A stretch of 20,438 bases of DNA from Pseudomonadota bacterium (lineage in GTDB: Bacteria; Pseudomonadota; Gammaproteobacteria; Arenicellales; UBA868), in assembly GCA_018661145.1 (NCBI GenBank), contig JABJIU010000195.1:1-20438 (forward strand), written 5' to 3'. Shown here in pieces: positions 6,862 to 14,069 of this stretch. The notes beneath the pieces are model-generated. The model saw nothing but the letters and a program-made list of their open reading frames with translations. It had not been told where the DNA came from and did no database searches. The position numbers and the translations under genes are program-made. Every line of letters starts with the position of its first letter. The first letter of the stretch is position 1.

Positions 6862-7353
6862 TCAAAAATAACGGAGGCAATTTTAAACCCTTCCTCACCT
6901 TGTCCTGACACGCTGGGCAGGTTTATCAAAATATTTTGCGTGTTCCATAGTTTCTAACCATCCTCTCCCGCCGATCCAAGCAAAGGATCTTGATCTGGGT
7001 GCAGGCAAACCTTTGCTGGAATTCAGAGGGCCGTGTTTTAACAAGTGGCACCCCAAAAGCCGGCTAATCCAAAAACGACGCTTGTTTTTTCGCGCCACGA
7101 TTTACCGCCTACTCTAGGTCTGGCTTGTAAAAACCTTAAAGCCTAGAAAAGGTGGGTTAAGGGCGTGGTTCGTCAAAGGTTTCAGGAGCAAGCAAGAGAG
7201 CAACACGGAATCAGAGCGGTGATCGCTGCAAAAACCGCAAGGATTTAGGTCTTTGTTACTCTTTATCTTGGCCGTTTTTGCGTTCGTATTGTCGAGATAA
7301 GAGCACTCCGAGCCTTCAGGGTGTGCTCCCTGCGGACTCGACTCGAATAAAGA
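6862..7353. other. Gene-poor stretch downstream of tRNA-Cys
   Basis: I see no convincing gene here. Two inverted repeats are present: AAAAAC ... GTTTTT at 7071-7089 with a 7-base loop, and TCTAGG ... CCTAGA at 7113-7147 with an inner complementary pair GGCTT/AAGCC. Another imperfect pair, GAGCAC ... GTGCTC, lies about 50 bases after the tRNA-Cys 3' end. Any of these could help end the tRNA transcript, but none has the classic stem plus U-run. A 67-codon frame at 6895-7098 looks like chance. Confidence 0.4.
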
Positions 7354-7427
7354 TGGAGGCTGGGGTCGGAATCGAACCGGCGTCCACGGCTTTGCAGGCC
7401 GCTGCATAACCACTCTGCCACCCAGCC
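7354..7427 (-). tRNA. tRNA-Cys (anticodon GCA)
   Basis: 74 bases with encoded CCA. Acceptor GGCTGGG pairs with CCCAGCC; the anticodon loop CTGCAAA gives GCA; the T-arm contains GTTCGATTC. It lies 13 bases after tRNA-Gly and is surely cotranscribed with it. Positionally equivalent to E. coli cysT. Confidence 0.97.
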
Positions 7428-7440
7428 GAGGAGAAAACTG

Positions 7441-7516
<76 letters not shown>

Positions 7517-7529
7517 ACGAGGACAGGGA

Positions 7530-7557
7530 ATTCTATCGGGCCCGACCACCTTGTCAA
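7530..7557 (-). promoter_or_regulatory. Strong sigma-70 promoter for tRNA-Gly/tRNA-Cys
   Basis: A perfect -35 TTGACA (7552-7557), a 16-base spacer and -10 TAGAAT (7530-7535, 5/6) lie between the pgsA stop and the tRNA-Gly 5' end. Initiation would fall near 7522-7524, leaving only a few bases to trim before the mature tRNA, as is usual for stable RNA promoters. Confidence 0.8.
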
Positions 7558-7567
7558 GTTGCCAGGG

Positions 7568-8140
7568 TTAATGCTCGGACAAAGACGGCCATGCGCCCCG
7601 CAGGTAAACAACCATTGACCACAGCGTTAGCGCGCCGGCTGCGTACAGGAGCACTTCACCAAAAACGACTGCCGATTTCTGCAACCCGGCCTGGGCGAAA
7701 AGCAAAACAGTAATTGCGACAAATTGTAAAGTCGTCTTCACCTTCCCAATGCCACCTACAGCAACTACTCCGCGCCGGCCAAGTTCTGCCATCCATTCGC
7801 GCAGCGCCGAAATCGTGATTTCGCGGCCGATAATAATCGCAACGATGATGGTGAAGAGTGCCGGACTGAATATCTGCGAGCGCATCTGCGGATCAGCCGC
7901 CATCAGCACCAGCACGGCTGAAACCATTAACTTGTCTGCTACAGGGTCAAGAAACGCGCCAAAAGGCGACTCCTCGTTCCGCTGCCGGGCAAGAAACCCG
8001 TCCGCCCAGTCCGTCACACCCGCCAACAGAAAGACGCCAGCGGTGAGATAGCCGGACGCTCCCCCAACGTATAGCGCCACGATCACAGGAATCAATGCGA
8101 CTCGAAGCAGCGTTAGGATGTTGGAGATAGTCCAGCGCAT
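7568..8140 (-). CDS. pgsA: CDP-diacylglycerol--glycerol-3-phosphate 3-phosphatidyltransferase
   Basis: Inner-membrane enzyme that joins CDP-diacylglycerol and glycerol-3-phosphate to phosphatidylglycerol phosphate, the committed step to phosphatidylglycerol and cardiolipin. 190 aa, the usual length. The CDP-alcohol phosphotransferase motif is complete: Asp44-WA-Asp47-Gly48-FL-Ala51-Arg52, eight residues, Gly61-AFL-Asp65-PVA-Asp69. The N-terminus MRWTISNILTLLRVALIPV is the standard one, and several TM helices follow. I took the ATG at 8140; a TTG codon directly before it is also possible. It begins three bases after the uvrC stop, so it is cotranscribed with uvrC, as in E. coli. Confidence 0.95.
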   Translation of the reverse strand: MRWTISNILTLLRVALIPVIVALYVGGASGYLTAGVFLLAGVTDWADGFLARQRNEESPFGAFLDPVADKLMVSAVLVLMAADPQMRSQIFSPALFTIIVAIIIGREITISALREWMAELGRRGVVAVGGIGKVKTTLQFVAITVLLFAQAGLQKSAVVFGEVLLYAAGALTLWSMVVYLRGAWPSLSEH

Positions 8141-8143
8141 CAA

Positions 8144-9955
8144 TTAGCCCGTGCGTAGGTGGTCAACAAGACGCTGCGCGAGATTAACACTGATTCCATC
8201 TACTTGGACAAGATCCTCGACAGTGGCTCGCGCGAGTGGCTTGATCCCTCCAAAGTGACGGAGCAACGCCTGGCGTTTCTTCGCGCCAATTCCAGGGATA
8301 TCCTCGACTTTTGACCTGGTGCGCGACGCATTTCTCTTCTTCCGATGCCCCGTAATGGCAAACCGGTGGGCTTCGTCGCGAATCTGCCGCAAGAGCAGGT
8401 GTGCCGGAGAGTTGGCATCGAGTAATAATGGGGCCTTACGGCCTGGCAGATAGAGGCTCTCCCGCCCCGACCGCCGACCAGACCCCTTCGCCACTCCAAT
8501 TAGGGCCACATCCGTGGCTAGATTATCTTCCAGCGCTTTTAGCGCTCGTGTGAGTTGGCCCGGGCCGCCATCGATGACCATAAGATCGGGACGAATCGCA
8601 TCGCCCTCATTGACACGGGCAATTCGTCGGCTGACAACCTGCTCCATCGCGGCAAAATCATCGCCCGGCGTTATCCCTTTGATATTAAAGCGTCGATATT
8701 CGGCCGGGACAGGCCCAGACGCCTCGAACACCACGCATGACGCCACTGGGTGCTCTCCTGCACTATGACTGGTATCGAAGCACTCGATACGCTCTAGTCG
8801 TTCCGTACGACCCAACAGCTCTGTGAGAGCTTTGAGCCGTTGAAGGTGATCTGCGTCTGAGGCCAGTTGACGCTTCAAGTGGTCAGTTGCATTGAGGCTT
8901 GCCATCCGTACCCACTGTGATCTTATGCCACGGACCCGAGACTTAATTCGGACCCGATGGCCCGCAATATCATTGAGCGCGTCCTCAAGCAACTGTGGCT
9001 CAGGAACGGCTGATATAACAATTACTTCGCTTGGAATGGGATGATTCTGATAGTGCTGGACCAGTAGGTTTTGAAGCACCTCCCCTTCCTGACGATCCAA
9101 CGGGTTTTTGTGAGAGTAATGGCGACTTCCAAGATTATGCCCCCCTCGTATCTTCATGACCGAAAAGACCACCGCGCCACCCTCAACGGCAAGCAGGACA
9201 ACGTCCGCATTATGTTGGCCGCTGGAGACATACTGGCGCTCCTGAAGAGTCCGGAGCGCGAGAATCCGGTCGCGATATCTCGCGGCGGACTCATAGTCAT
9301 GGGTTGAGGACGCTTCGTCCATTTTGCGAGCGAAGGCATCACTGATCTCACTGTCTTTACCATCGAGCAGCAACATCAACTCCCGCACGTCTTCGCGATA
9401 TTCGTCTTCAGATATTAGCCCCACGCATGGCGCGGAACACCGACCAATCTGATATTGAAGGCAGGGCCGACTGCGGTTACGAAAGGTGTTGTTATCGCAT
9501 TGACGTATTGGAATCACCTTCTGAAGCTGCGCGAGCATGATCCTCACCGACCCTGCATTAGCGTAAGGACCAAATAGACGATCCTCGACCTTAGTGCTGC
9601 CCCGATAAAACGACAGTCTCGGGAACCGTTCAGTGGTTGACACCTTGAGGTAGGGATAACTCTTGTCGTCCCGCAGCAGGATGTTGAACTTGGGTCGCAA
9701 CTCCTTAATGAGATTGCATTCCAGAAGAAGTGCTTCTGTCTCTGTTCGGGTCCGCTGGATTTCAACCCCATCAACCTGACTCATCATTAACCTGAGCCGA
9801 CTGTTTTCCTCTGGTGCGTTGAAGTAACTCGATACCCGAGCCTTAAGATTTCTTGCCTTCCCTACGTAGAGCACCCTCTCCGCTAGGTCCCGCATGACAT
9901 AGACCCCCGGTCCCCGGCTCAATCCTTTAACGACGCTCTCTTTATCTACTGGCAT
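8144..9955 (-). CDS. uvrC: Excinuclease ABC subunit C
   Basis: Nuclease subunit of nucleotide excision repair, making both incisions around a lesion marked by UvrAB. 603 aa, full length. Domain order: GIY-YIG nuclease (GPGVYVMRD ... VLYVGKARNLKARVSSYF) with the metal-binding Glu in ETEALLLECNLI; a Cys cluster (RPCLQYQIGRCSAPCVG); the UVR motif for UvrB contact around DAFARKMDEASSTHDYESAA; the RNase H-like 5' nuclease domain with Asp in ECFDTSHSAGEHPVASCVVF, Asp in LMVIDGGPGQL and RDEAHRFA; and a C-terminal helix-hairpin-helix pair (VEDIPGIGAKKRQALLRHFG and VQVDGISVNLAQRLVDHL). All key residues are present. It starts three bases after the uracil-DNA glycosylase stop and runs into pgsA; no uvrY/gacA precedes it here. 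Confidence 0.98.
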   Translation of the reverse strand: MPVDKESVVKGLSRGPGVYVMRDLAERVLYVGKARNLKARVSSYFNAPEENSRLRLMMSQVDGVEIQRTRTETEALLLECNLIKELRPKFNILLRDDKSYPYLKVSTTERFPRLSFYRGSTKVEDRLFGPYANAGSVRIMLAQLQKVIPIRQCDNNTFRNRSRPCLQYQIGRCSAPCVGLISEDEYREDVRELMLLLDGKDSEISDAFARKMDEASSTHDYESAARYRDRILALRTLQERQYVSSGQHNADVVLLAVEGGAVVFSVMKIRGGHNLGSRHYSHKNPLDRQEGEVLQNLLVQHYQNHPIPSEVIVISAVPEPQLLEDALNDIAGHRVRIKSRVRGIRSQWVRMASLNATDHLKRQLASDADHLQRLKALTELLGRTERLERIECFDTSHSAGEHPVASCVVFEASGPVPAEYRRFNIKGITPGDDFAAMEQVVSRRIARVNEGDAIRPDLMVIDGGPGQLTRALKALEDNLATDVALIGVAKGSGRRSGRESLYLPGRKAPLLLDANSPAHLLLRQIRDEAHRFAITGHRKKRNASRTRSKVEDIPGIGAKKRQALLRHFGGIKPLARATVEDLVQVDGISVNLAQRLVDHLRTG

Positions 9956-9958
9956 CTC

Positions 9959-10630
9959 TCAGCGAAGAATTTCTTTTACGCGCGTAAATACGCGCTCAAA
10001 CATTTCGGTGGTCAAACGTCCGGTCTGGGTGTTGTAGCGACTGCAATGATAGCTCGACACAAGTGTACGCCCATTAGGTAAGGCGTACTCTCCTGCATGC
10101 TTAAACCGGAGCGAGCCGGGACTGAGGTCAAGACTCCGAACGACACTGTCATGGGCTACTTTTCCCAGCACAAGGATCACCCCTTTGGACGGCACCGCTT
10201 CCAGTTCATTAATCAGAAACGTCCGACAGGTATTCACCTCCGCCGCCACGGGTTTATTTTCCGGGGGCAAGCACTTAACGGCATTGGTCACAGCGCAGTC
10301 CTTGAGACAGAGATCGTCACCGGGTCTCGACTCCGATGCAGAGGACAGCCCGAACTTGTAAAGTGTTTTGTACAAGAGGATCCCGGCATGGTCGCCTGTG
10401 AACGGCCGGCCGGTCGCGTTCGCCCCATGCAGCCCTGGCGCCAACCCTACGATGAGCAGGCGAGATCCCAATGTGCCAAATGACGGTACCGGTCGACAGG
10501 CATAGCCAGGATGCCGTGTCCGCACTACTTTCAAGAAATTGGCGAGGCGTGGGCACTTTGCGCATTTCACGTTGTAGTACCGCTTAGATAAGGATGCCCG
10601 CGGCTCGTTGATCACGTTCTCTCCTGACAT
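9959..10630 (-). CDS. Uracil-DNA glycosylase, family 5 (UDGb-like), Fe-S
   Basis: Base-excision repair enzyme removing uracil and other deaminated bases from DNA. 223 aa from the chosen ATG at 10630; an in-frame ATG at 10669 is less likely because it falls in the efp promoter. Motif A is GLAPGLHGANATGRPFTGD (62-80), the family 5 form, and motif B is YHCSRYNTQTGRLT (194-207), close to the usual HPSxxNTQTGRLT. Cys23 and Cys26 (KCAKCPR) with Cys120 and Cys135 are placed to bind a [4Fe-4S] cluster. No good Shine-Dalgarno is visible for either start. It is the first gene of a repair operon leading to uvrC and pgsA, and is divergent from efp. Confidence 0.9.
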   Translation of the reverse strand: MSGENVINEPRASLSKRYYNVKCAKCPRLANFLKVVRTRHPGYACRPVPSFGTLGSRLLIVGLAPGLHGANATGRPFTGDHAGILLYKTLYKFGLSSASESRPGDDLCLKDCAVTNAVKCLPPENKPVAAEVNTCRTFLINELEAVPSKGVILVLGKVAHDSVVRSLDLSPGSLRFKHAGEYALPNGRTLVSSYHCSRYNTQTGRLTTEMFERVFTRVKEILR

Positions 10631-10646
10631 GGGGTAACCCGTTCGG

Positions 10647-10675
10647 TTGTTGTACTGTCGGCAAACCATTAAAAT
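10647..10675 (+). promoter_or_regulatory. Likely sigma-70 promoter for efp
   Basis: TTGTTG (10647-10652), 17-base spacer, TAAAAT (10670-10675). The -10 matches 5/6, the -35 matches only the TTG half. Initiation near 10682 would leave a leader of about 28 bases before the efp ATG. Confidence 0.45.
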
Positions 10676-10709
10676 GCCGGGCGCCGAATATAGTCCTTAC
10701 ACCAAACTT

Positions 10710-11276
10710 ATGAAGATATCAGCCTCAGACGTACGCGTGGGAAATCTTGTCGAATATCAGGGTAAGCTCTGGCGAATTCTAAAAAAGGCTCACGTAAAAC
10801 CGGGTAAAGGCGGCGCCTTTGCGCAGCTTGAAATGAAGGCTATATCGGATAATACCAAGTTAAACGAGCGCTTTCGCTCCGAGGATAAACTTGAGAAGGC
10901 TCATGTCGAGCCACGACAGATGCAGTACCTCTATCCCGAGGGCAATGATTTCGTCTTTATGGATATGGAATCCTTTGAGCAGTTGCCCATCGCGTCAGAC
11001 GGCCTTGATGGTCAGTCGGACTTTCTGTTACCCAACGAGGAGGTTCAGATCAACTTCTATAACGACCAGCCAATTGGCATTGAACTTCCGGCAAGTGTGG
11101 TGCTTCAGGTCACAGAGACCGAGGCGGTCGTTAAGGGTCAGACTGCGGCGGGATCCGGCAAACCGGCGATCGTTGAGACTGGTCTTCGTGTAATCGTACC
11201 GCCCTTCGTTAACACGGGGGACAAAATTCGGGTCAACACGGATACTGGGGAGTACATGGAGCGTGCCGACGGTTAA
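10710..11276 (+). CDS. efp: Translation elongation factor P
   Basis: 188 aa factor that helps ribosomes stalled on polyproline. All three beta-barrel domains are present: KOW-like N-domain (MKISASDVRVGNLVEYQGK), the middle OB domain (LYPEGNDFVFMDMESFEQ) and the C-terminal OB domain ending in the EF-P signature (KPAIVETGLRVIVPPFVNTG). I chose ATG at 10710, since an upstream ATG would add 21 non-conserved residues. The tip of the modification loop is KPGKGGAF with Lys33; a Lys rather than Arg excludes EarP-type rhamnosylation. GKGGAF and GTKLNERFRS-like wording (here NTKLNERFRS) resemble alphaproteobacterial EF-P more than the E. coli type (PGKGQAF). No modification genes (epmA, epmB) are in the window. 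It is alone on the plus strand between two minus-strand operons. Confidence 0.97.
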   Translation: MKISASDVRVGNLVEYQGKLWRILKKAHVKPGKGGAFAQLEMKAISDNTKLNERFRSEDKLEKAHVEPRQMQYLYPEGNDFVFMDMESFEQLPIASDGLDGQSDFLLPNEEVQINFYNDQPIGIELPASVVLQVTETEAVVKGQTAAGSGKPAIVETGLRVIVPPFVNTGDKIRVNTDTGEYMERADG

Positions 11277-11278
11277 GT

Positions 11279-11307
11279 CGCCTAGCTATCCTTCGGAGAC
11301 TTAGGCG
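11279..11307. terminator. Hairpin between convergent efp and nagZ
   Basis: CGCCTA pairs with TAGGCG, with an inner TCC/GGA pair closing a TTC loop. It lies just after the efp stop and overlaps the nagZ stop codon. On the plus strand it is followed by TATTT, a short U-run, so it may end efp transcription; for nagZ the support is only position. Confidence 0.45.
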
Positions 11308-12305
11308 TATTTCCTGACCAACTTCCTCGCCTGCTCTAAGGCTTCGGCATCGAGCAAGTCGACCGATGTAGGCCGCATTTTCTCGAGTCTCTCACGGCTC
11401 GCCTCGGACTGAGGCGGCAAACTGTTCCCATAAAGCACGCCGTCAGTTGCTGTGTCGTCATTGCATAAAAGCACCATGTCGGTGCCCGCGTCGATAGCCA
11501 TCCTGGCCAGAGTCGATGCATCGCCGAATGTGCGCAGCGCGCCCATCATGAGATCGTCCGAGAACAATGGGCCCTTAAAGCCGATTCTTTTCCGAAGTTC
11601 GCCGGTGAGGAGTTGTTTAGAGAGGCTCGCGGGAACGGTATCTATTCTTGGAAAGCACACGTGACAACTCATGAGTCCGGTCACGAGCTCCGGGTCAAGT
11701 TTCTGGTACACCCGAAGGTCGTGTACGCGAAGCGCGTCCAGTGTTCGTTCATCACGAGGCAGTTCGTCGTGAGGGTCTTCGACCACCCCACCGTGTCCCG
11801 GGAAATGTTTGGCAACAGCCCGCATACCGCATGACCCCATCCCTTTCGCCACCTGCAAAGCGAGTTCCTGCACCGCCGTCGGATCTTGATGAAACGCTCT
11901 TGTACCGATTGCCCGGTTAGTTGAACCCAGATCCATCACCGGCGCAAAACTGAAATCAATCCCGAATTTCCTCAACTCACCAGCAAGGACCACTCCGGTC
12001 GCCTGCGCAAGAGCCAATGCGTCGGCAGGATCCGTGTCGTAATGCTCCCCAATCACACTCATCGCGGGCAAGGAAGTGAATCCTTTTTGAAATCGCTGGA
12101 CACGCCCCCCTTCTTGATCAACCGCAATCAATAGTGGTGGGTTTTTAACGGCTCTGATTTCCCCCGTAAGGTTGACGAGTTGATCCACAGAGGCGAAGTT
12201 CCGGGCAAAAAGGATGACGCCACCGACATCGGACTGCGAAAGTCTTGTTCGGGTAGATATATCAAGCGTGACGCCCTTAATACTTACCATTAACTGGCCG
12301 GGCAT
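11301..12305 (-). CDS. nagZ: Beta-N-acetylhexosaminidase (peptidoglycan recycling)
   Basis: Cytoplasmic GH3 enzyme that removes N-acetylglucosamine from anhydro-muropeptides during cell-wall recycling; its products feed AmpC-type beta-lactamase induction where that system exists. 334 aa, the usual NagZ length with no second GH3 domain. Seen: VGGVILFARNF, AVDQEGGRVQRF, APVMDLG, the KHFPGHG motif (166-172), the Asp177-Pro-His179 dyad of the flexible loop, and SDDLMMGAL with the nucleophile Asp (250). A clean AGGAG (12311-12315) overlaps the kdsB stop, so it is the last gene of the lpxK-kdsB-nagZ run. Confidence 0.96.
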   Translation of the reverse strand: MPGQLMVSIKGVTLDISTRTRLSQSDVGGVILFARNFASVDQLVNLTGEIRAVKNPPLLIAVDQEGGRVQRFQKGFTSLPAMSVIGEHYDTDPADALALAQATGVVLAGELRKFGIDFSFAPVMDLGSTNRAIGTRAFHQDPTAVQELALQVAKGMGSCGMRAVAKHFPGHGGVVEDPHDELPRDERTLDALRVHDLRVYQKLDPELVTGLMSCHVCFPRIDTVPASLSKQLLTGELRKRIGFKGPLFSDDLMMGALRTFGDASTLARMAIDAGTDMVLLCNDDTATDGVLYGNSLPPQSEASRERLEKMRPTSVDLLDAEALEQARKLVRKYA

Positions 12306-12313
12306 TTGAACTC

Positions 12314-13078
12314 CTATTGACCGGAGAAATCCCGGATTGCCCGTTCCAGGTCAACGACCGTATCGATCCCGGGCCCTGGGGAACGGCACGCCTCTGCGAC
12401 CGCAATCTTGTCTCCCATCCAGAGCACCCGCAATTGTTCAAGCCCTTCTGTAGTCTCGAGCTTGCATGCTGGTGCTTGTGCAAGTGCCTGTAAATATTCG
12501 CAACGGTAGGCGTAGATACCGATGTGGCGCCGAACGTTTTGCCAGGGGACCCGATCCAGCGTGTGACCTCCGGCTTCTCGAGCGTGCGGTATGGCCGCAC
12601 GAGAGAAGTAAATCGCGTGACCCTGTGCATTCGAGACCACTTTTACCACTGACGGGTCGACATACTGTTGCGGGTTGTCGAGCGCGCAGCACGCGGTCGC
12701 CACACTCGCCGCCGGATCTGCGCTCAATAGACCTGCTACCTGGTCGACAAGTTCCCCAGGCATGTCGGGCTCGTCCCCTTGTACGTTCACAATAATCTCG
12801 GCCGGGTCTAACTCGAGGATCCGCGCAGCTTCGGCGACCCGGTCAGTGCCGCTCTGATGAGACGTCGAAGTCATACACGTCTGGCCGCCGAATCTTCGAA
12901 CGGTTTGCGCAATACCTTCATCATCGGTCGCCACCACAATATTGTCGGCACGGCAACGCCCTGCCGATTCAAAGGTCCGCTGGATAAGAGTTTTGCCGGC
13001 GATATCACGAAGTGGCTTACCCGGGAGCCTTTCGGACGAAAAGCGGGCCGGGATAATGACGGTATATGTTTCGTTCAT
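12314..13078 (-). CDS. kdsB: 3-deoxy-manno-octulosonate cytidylyltransferase
   Basis: Activates Kdo as CMP-Kdo for the inner core of lipopolysaccharide. 254 aa, family length. The nucleotidyltransferase N-terminus VIIPARFSSERLPGKPL is intact, followed by VVATDDEGIA, HQSGTDRVAEAA, the metal-site VNVQGDEPDM and the C-terminal LETTEGLEQLRVL and PGIDTVVDLERA. The start ATG overlaps the lpxK stop by four bases (ATGA), and nagZ follows after eight bases. lpxK and kdsB act on the same lipid A-Kdo pathway, which fits one transcript. Confidence 0.98.
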   Translation of the reverse strand: MNETYTVIIPARFSSERLPGKPLRDIAGKTLIQRTFESAGRCRADNIVVATDDEGIAQTVRRFGGQTCMTSTSHQSGTDRVAEAARILELDPAEIIVNVQGDEPDMPGELVDQVAGLLSADPAASVATACCALDNPQQYVDPSVVKVVSNAQGHAIYFSRAAIPHAREAGGHTLDRVPWQNVRRHIGIYAYRCEYLQALAQAPACKLETTEGLEQLRVLWMGDKIAVAEACRSPGPGIDTVVDLERAIRDFSGQ

Positions 13079-14061
13079 TTGAGCGATTGTGAACTTTTAA
13101 CGAGAAGCCGTTCTAGCTCGTCGATCAGCGCTTCGGGAATCTCTGTCAAAAGCGATACCTCCCACCAATGCGGATTCGCAAAACTAGCACACTTGACTGA
13201 ATCTTTTTCAGTCATCAGGACCGTCGTGCCGACAGGGAGGTCATCCGGCGAAAAATGATGATGATCGGGAAACGGATATTTGACTGCGGTTAAGCCCTGC
13301 TCCTCCAACATCTCAAAAAACCGCTCCGGGCGGTGAACGCCGGCGACGGCCGAAAGCGACTGGTCCCGAAAAAAGGCCAGCGGCACCTTCTCGCCGGTCA
13401 CGAGGTTGCGAGCCGCGCCGAGACGCGTTCCAAGGGCGTGTTCCCCGGAGTGGGCACTGCCACCCCTACGAACGCGGATATCTACGGACCTGAGTCGACT
13501 TGCAGGCTCCCTGAGGGGTCCCGCAGGCAGCAGCAGGCCATTTCCAAATCTTTCGATGTCATCAATCATGACGATGTCAGCATCGCGCCCCAGGGCAAGA
13601 TGCTGAAGACCGTCATCCGAAATCACAAGATCAACCGATTCAGCAAGAATTCGATTAACCGCGTCACTTCTCCTGCGCGCCACGACCACGGGAACTCCCG
13701 TTTTTCTTGAAATCAAAACCGGCTCATCGCCGAAAAACCCGGGGTCGCCATCAGAGGGCACGACTGCAGGCTGCGAGGCCTTCCCCTGATAGCCCCGACT
13801 GATCACCCCTGGCGTCCAACCTCGCTGTTTGAGTTGCTCAGCGAGAGAAATGACGAAAGGTGTTTTGCCCGTGCCCCCAACTGTAAGATTTCCTACCACT
13901 ACCACCGGGACAGAAAACTCGTGAACCTTGAAGATCCCCAGCGCGTAAGCAGCTCTTCTCACCAGAATGATCGCCCAATAGATTAAGCTGAGCGGCGCCA
14001 ACAAAATGCTTACAACGTCAACGCGAGACCAGTGTTGCTGCAAACGGCTGGACAGGCTCAT
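13075..14061 (-). CDS. lpxK: Tetraacyldisaccharide 4'-kinase
   Basis: Inner-membrane-associated kinase that adds the 4' phosphate to the lipid A disaccharide. 328 aa from ATG 14061, eight bases after the msbA stop; a longer frame would run into msbA. An N-terminal membrane helix (VVSILLAPLSLIYWAIIL) precedes the Walker A loop VGNLTVGGTGKTP (56-68). SRGYQGK, FFGDEPVLISRKTGVPV, ISDDGLQHLALGRD and FGNGLLLPAGPLREP are the diagnostic LpxK blocks. The gene order msbA-lpxK-kdsB is standard. Confidence 0.98.
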   Translation of the reverse strand: MSLSSRLQQHWSRVDVVSILLAPLSLIYWAIILVRRAAYALGIFKVHEFSVPVVVVGNLTVGGTGKTPFVISLAEQLKQRGWTPGVISRGYQGKASQPAVVPSDGDPGFFGDEPVLISRKTGVPVVVARRRSDAVNRILAESVDLVISDDGLQHLALGRDADIVMIDDIERFGNGLLLPAGPLREPASRLRSVDIRVRRGGSAHSGEHALGTRLGAARNLVTGEKVPLAFFRDQSLSAVAGVHRPERFFEMLEEQGLTAVKYPFPDHHHFSPDDLPVGTTVLMTEKDSVKCASFANPHWWEVSLLTEIPEALIDELERLLVKSSQSLK

Positions 14062-14069
14062 GAGTCCAT

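Larger units (their letters stand above)
6031..7353. mobile_element. Insertion (decayed integrative element) between tRNA-Cys and tRNA-Leu
   Basis: In E. coli the tRNA-Cys and tRNA-Leu genes after uvrC-pgsA are adjacent; here 1.3 kb lies between them. The stretch holds an integrase remnant and one unknown ORF, and is less dense in genes than anything around it. I looked for a duplicated tRNA 3' end (att site) and saw none, so the boundaries given are simply the tRNA ends. Confidence 0.45.

Noticed and set aside
6895..7098. 67-codon minus-strand frame after tRNA-Cys
   Set aside because: GTG start without a ribosome site, very basic and low-complexity composition, no family resemblance; probably chance.
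10630..10669. Longer uracil-DNA glycosylase starting at ATG 10669
   Set aside because: The extra 13 residues are not family-like and the start overlaps the likely efp promoter.
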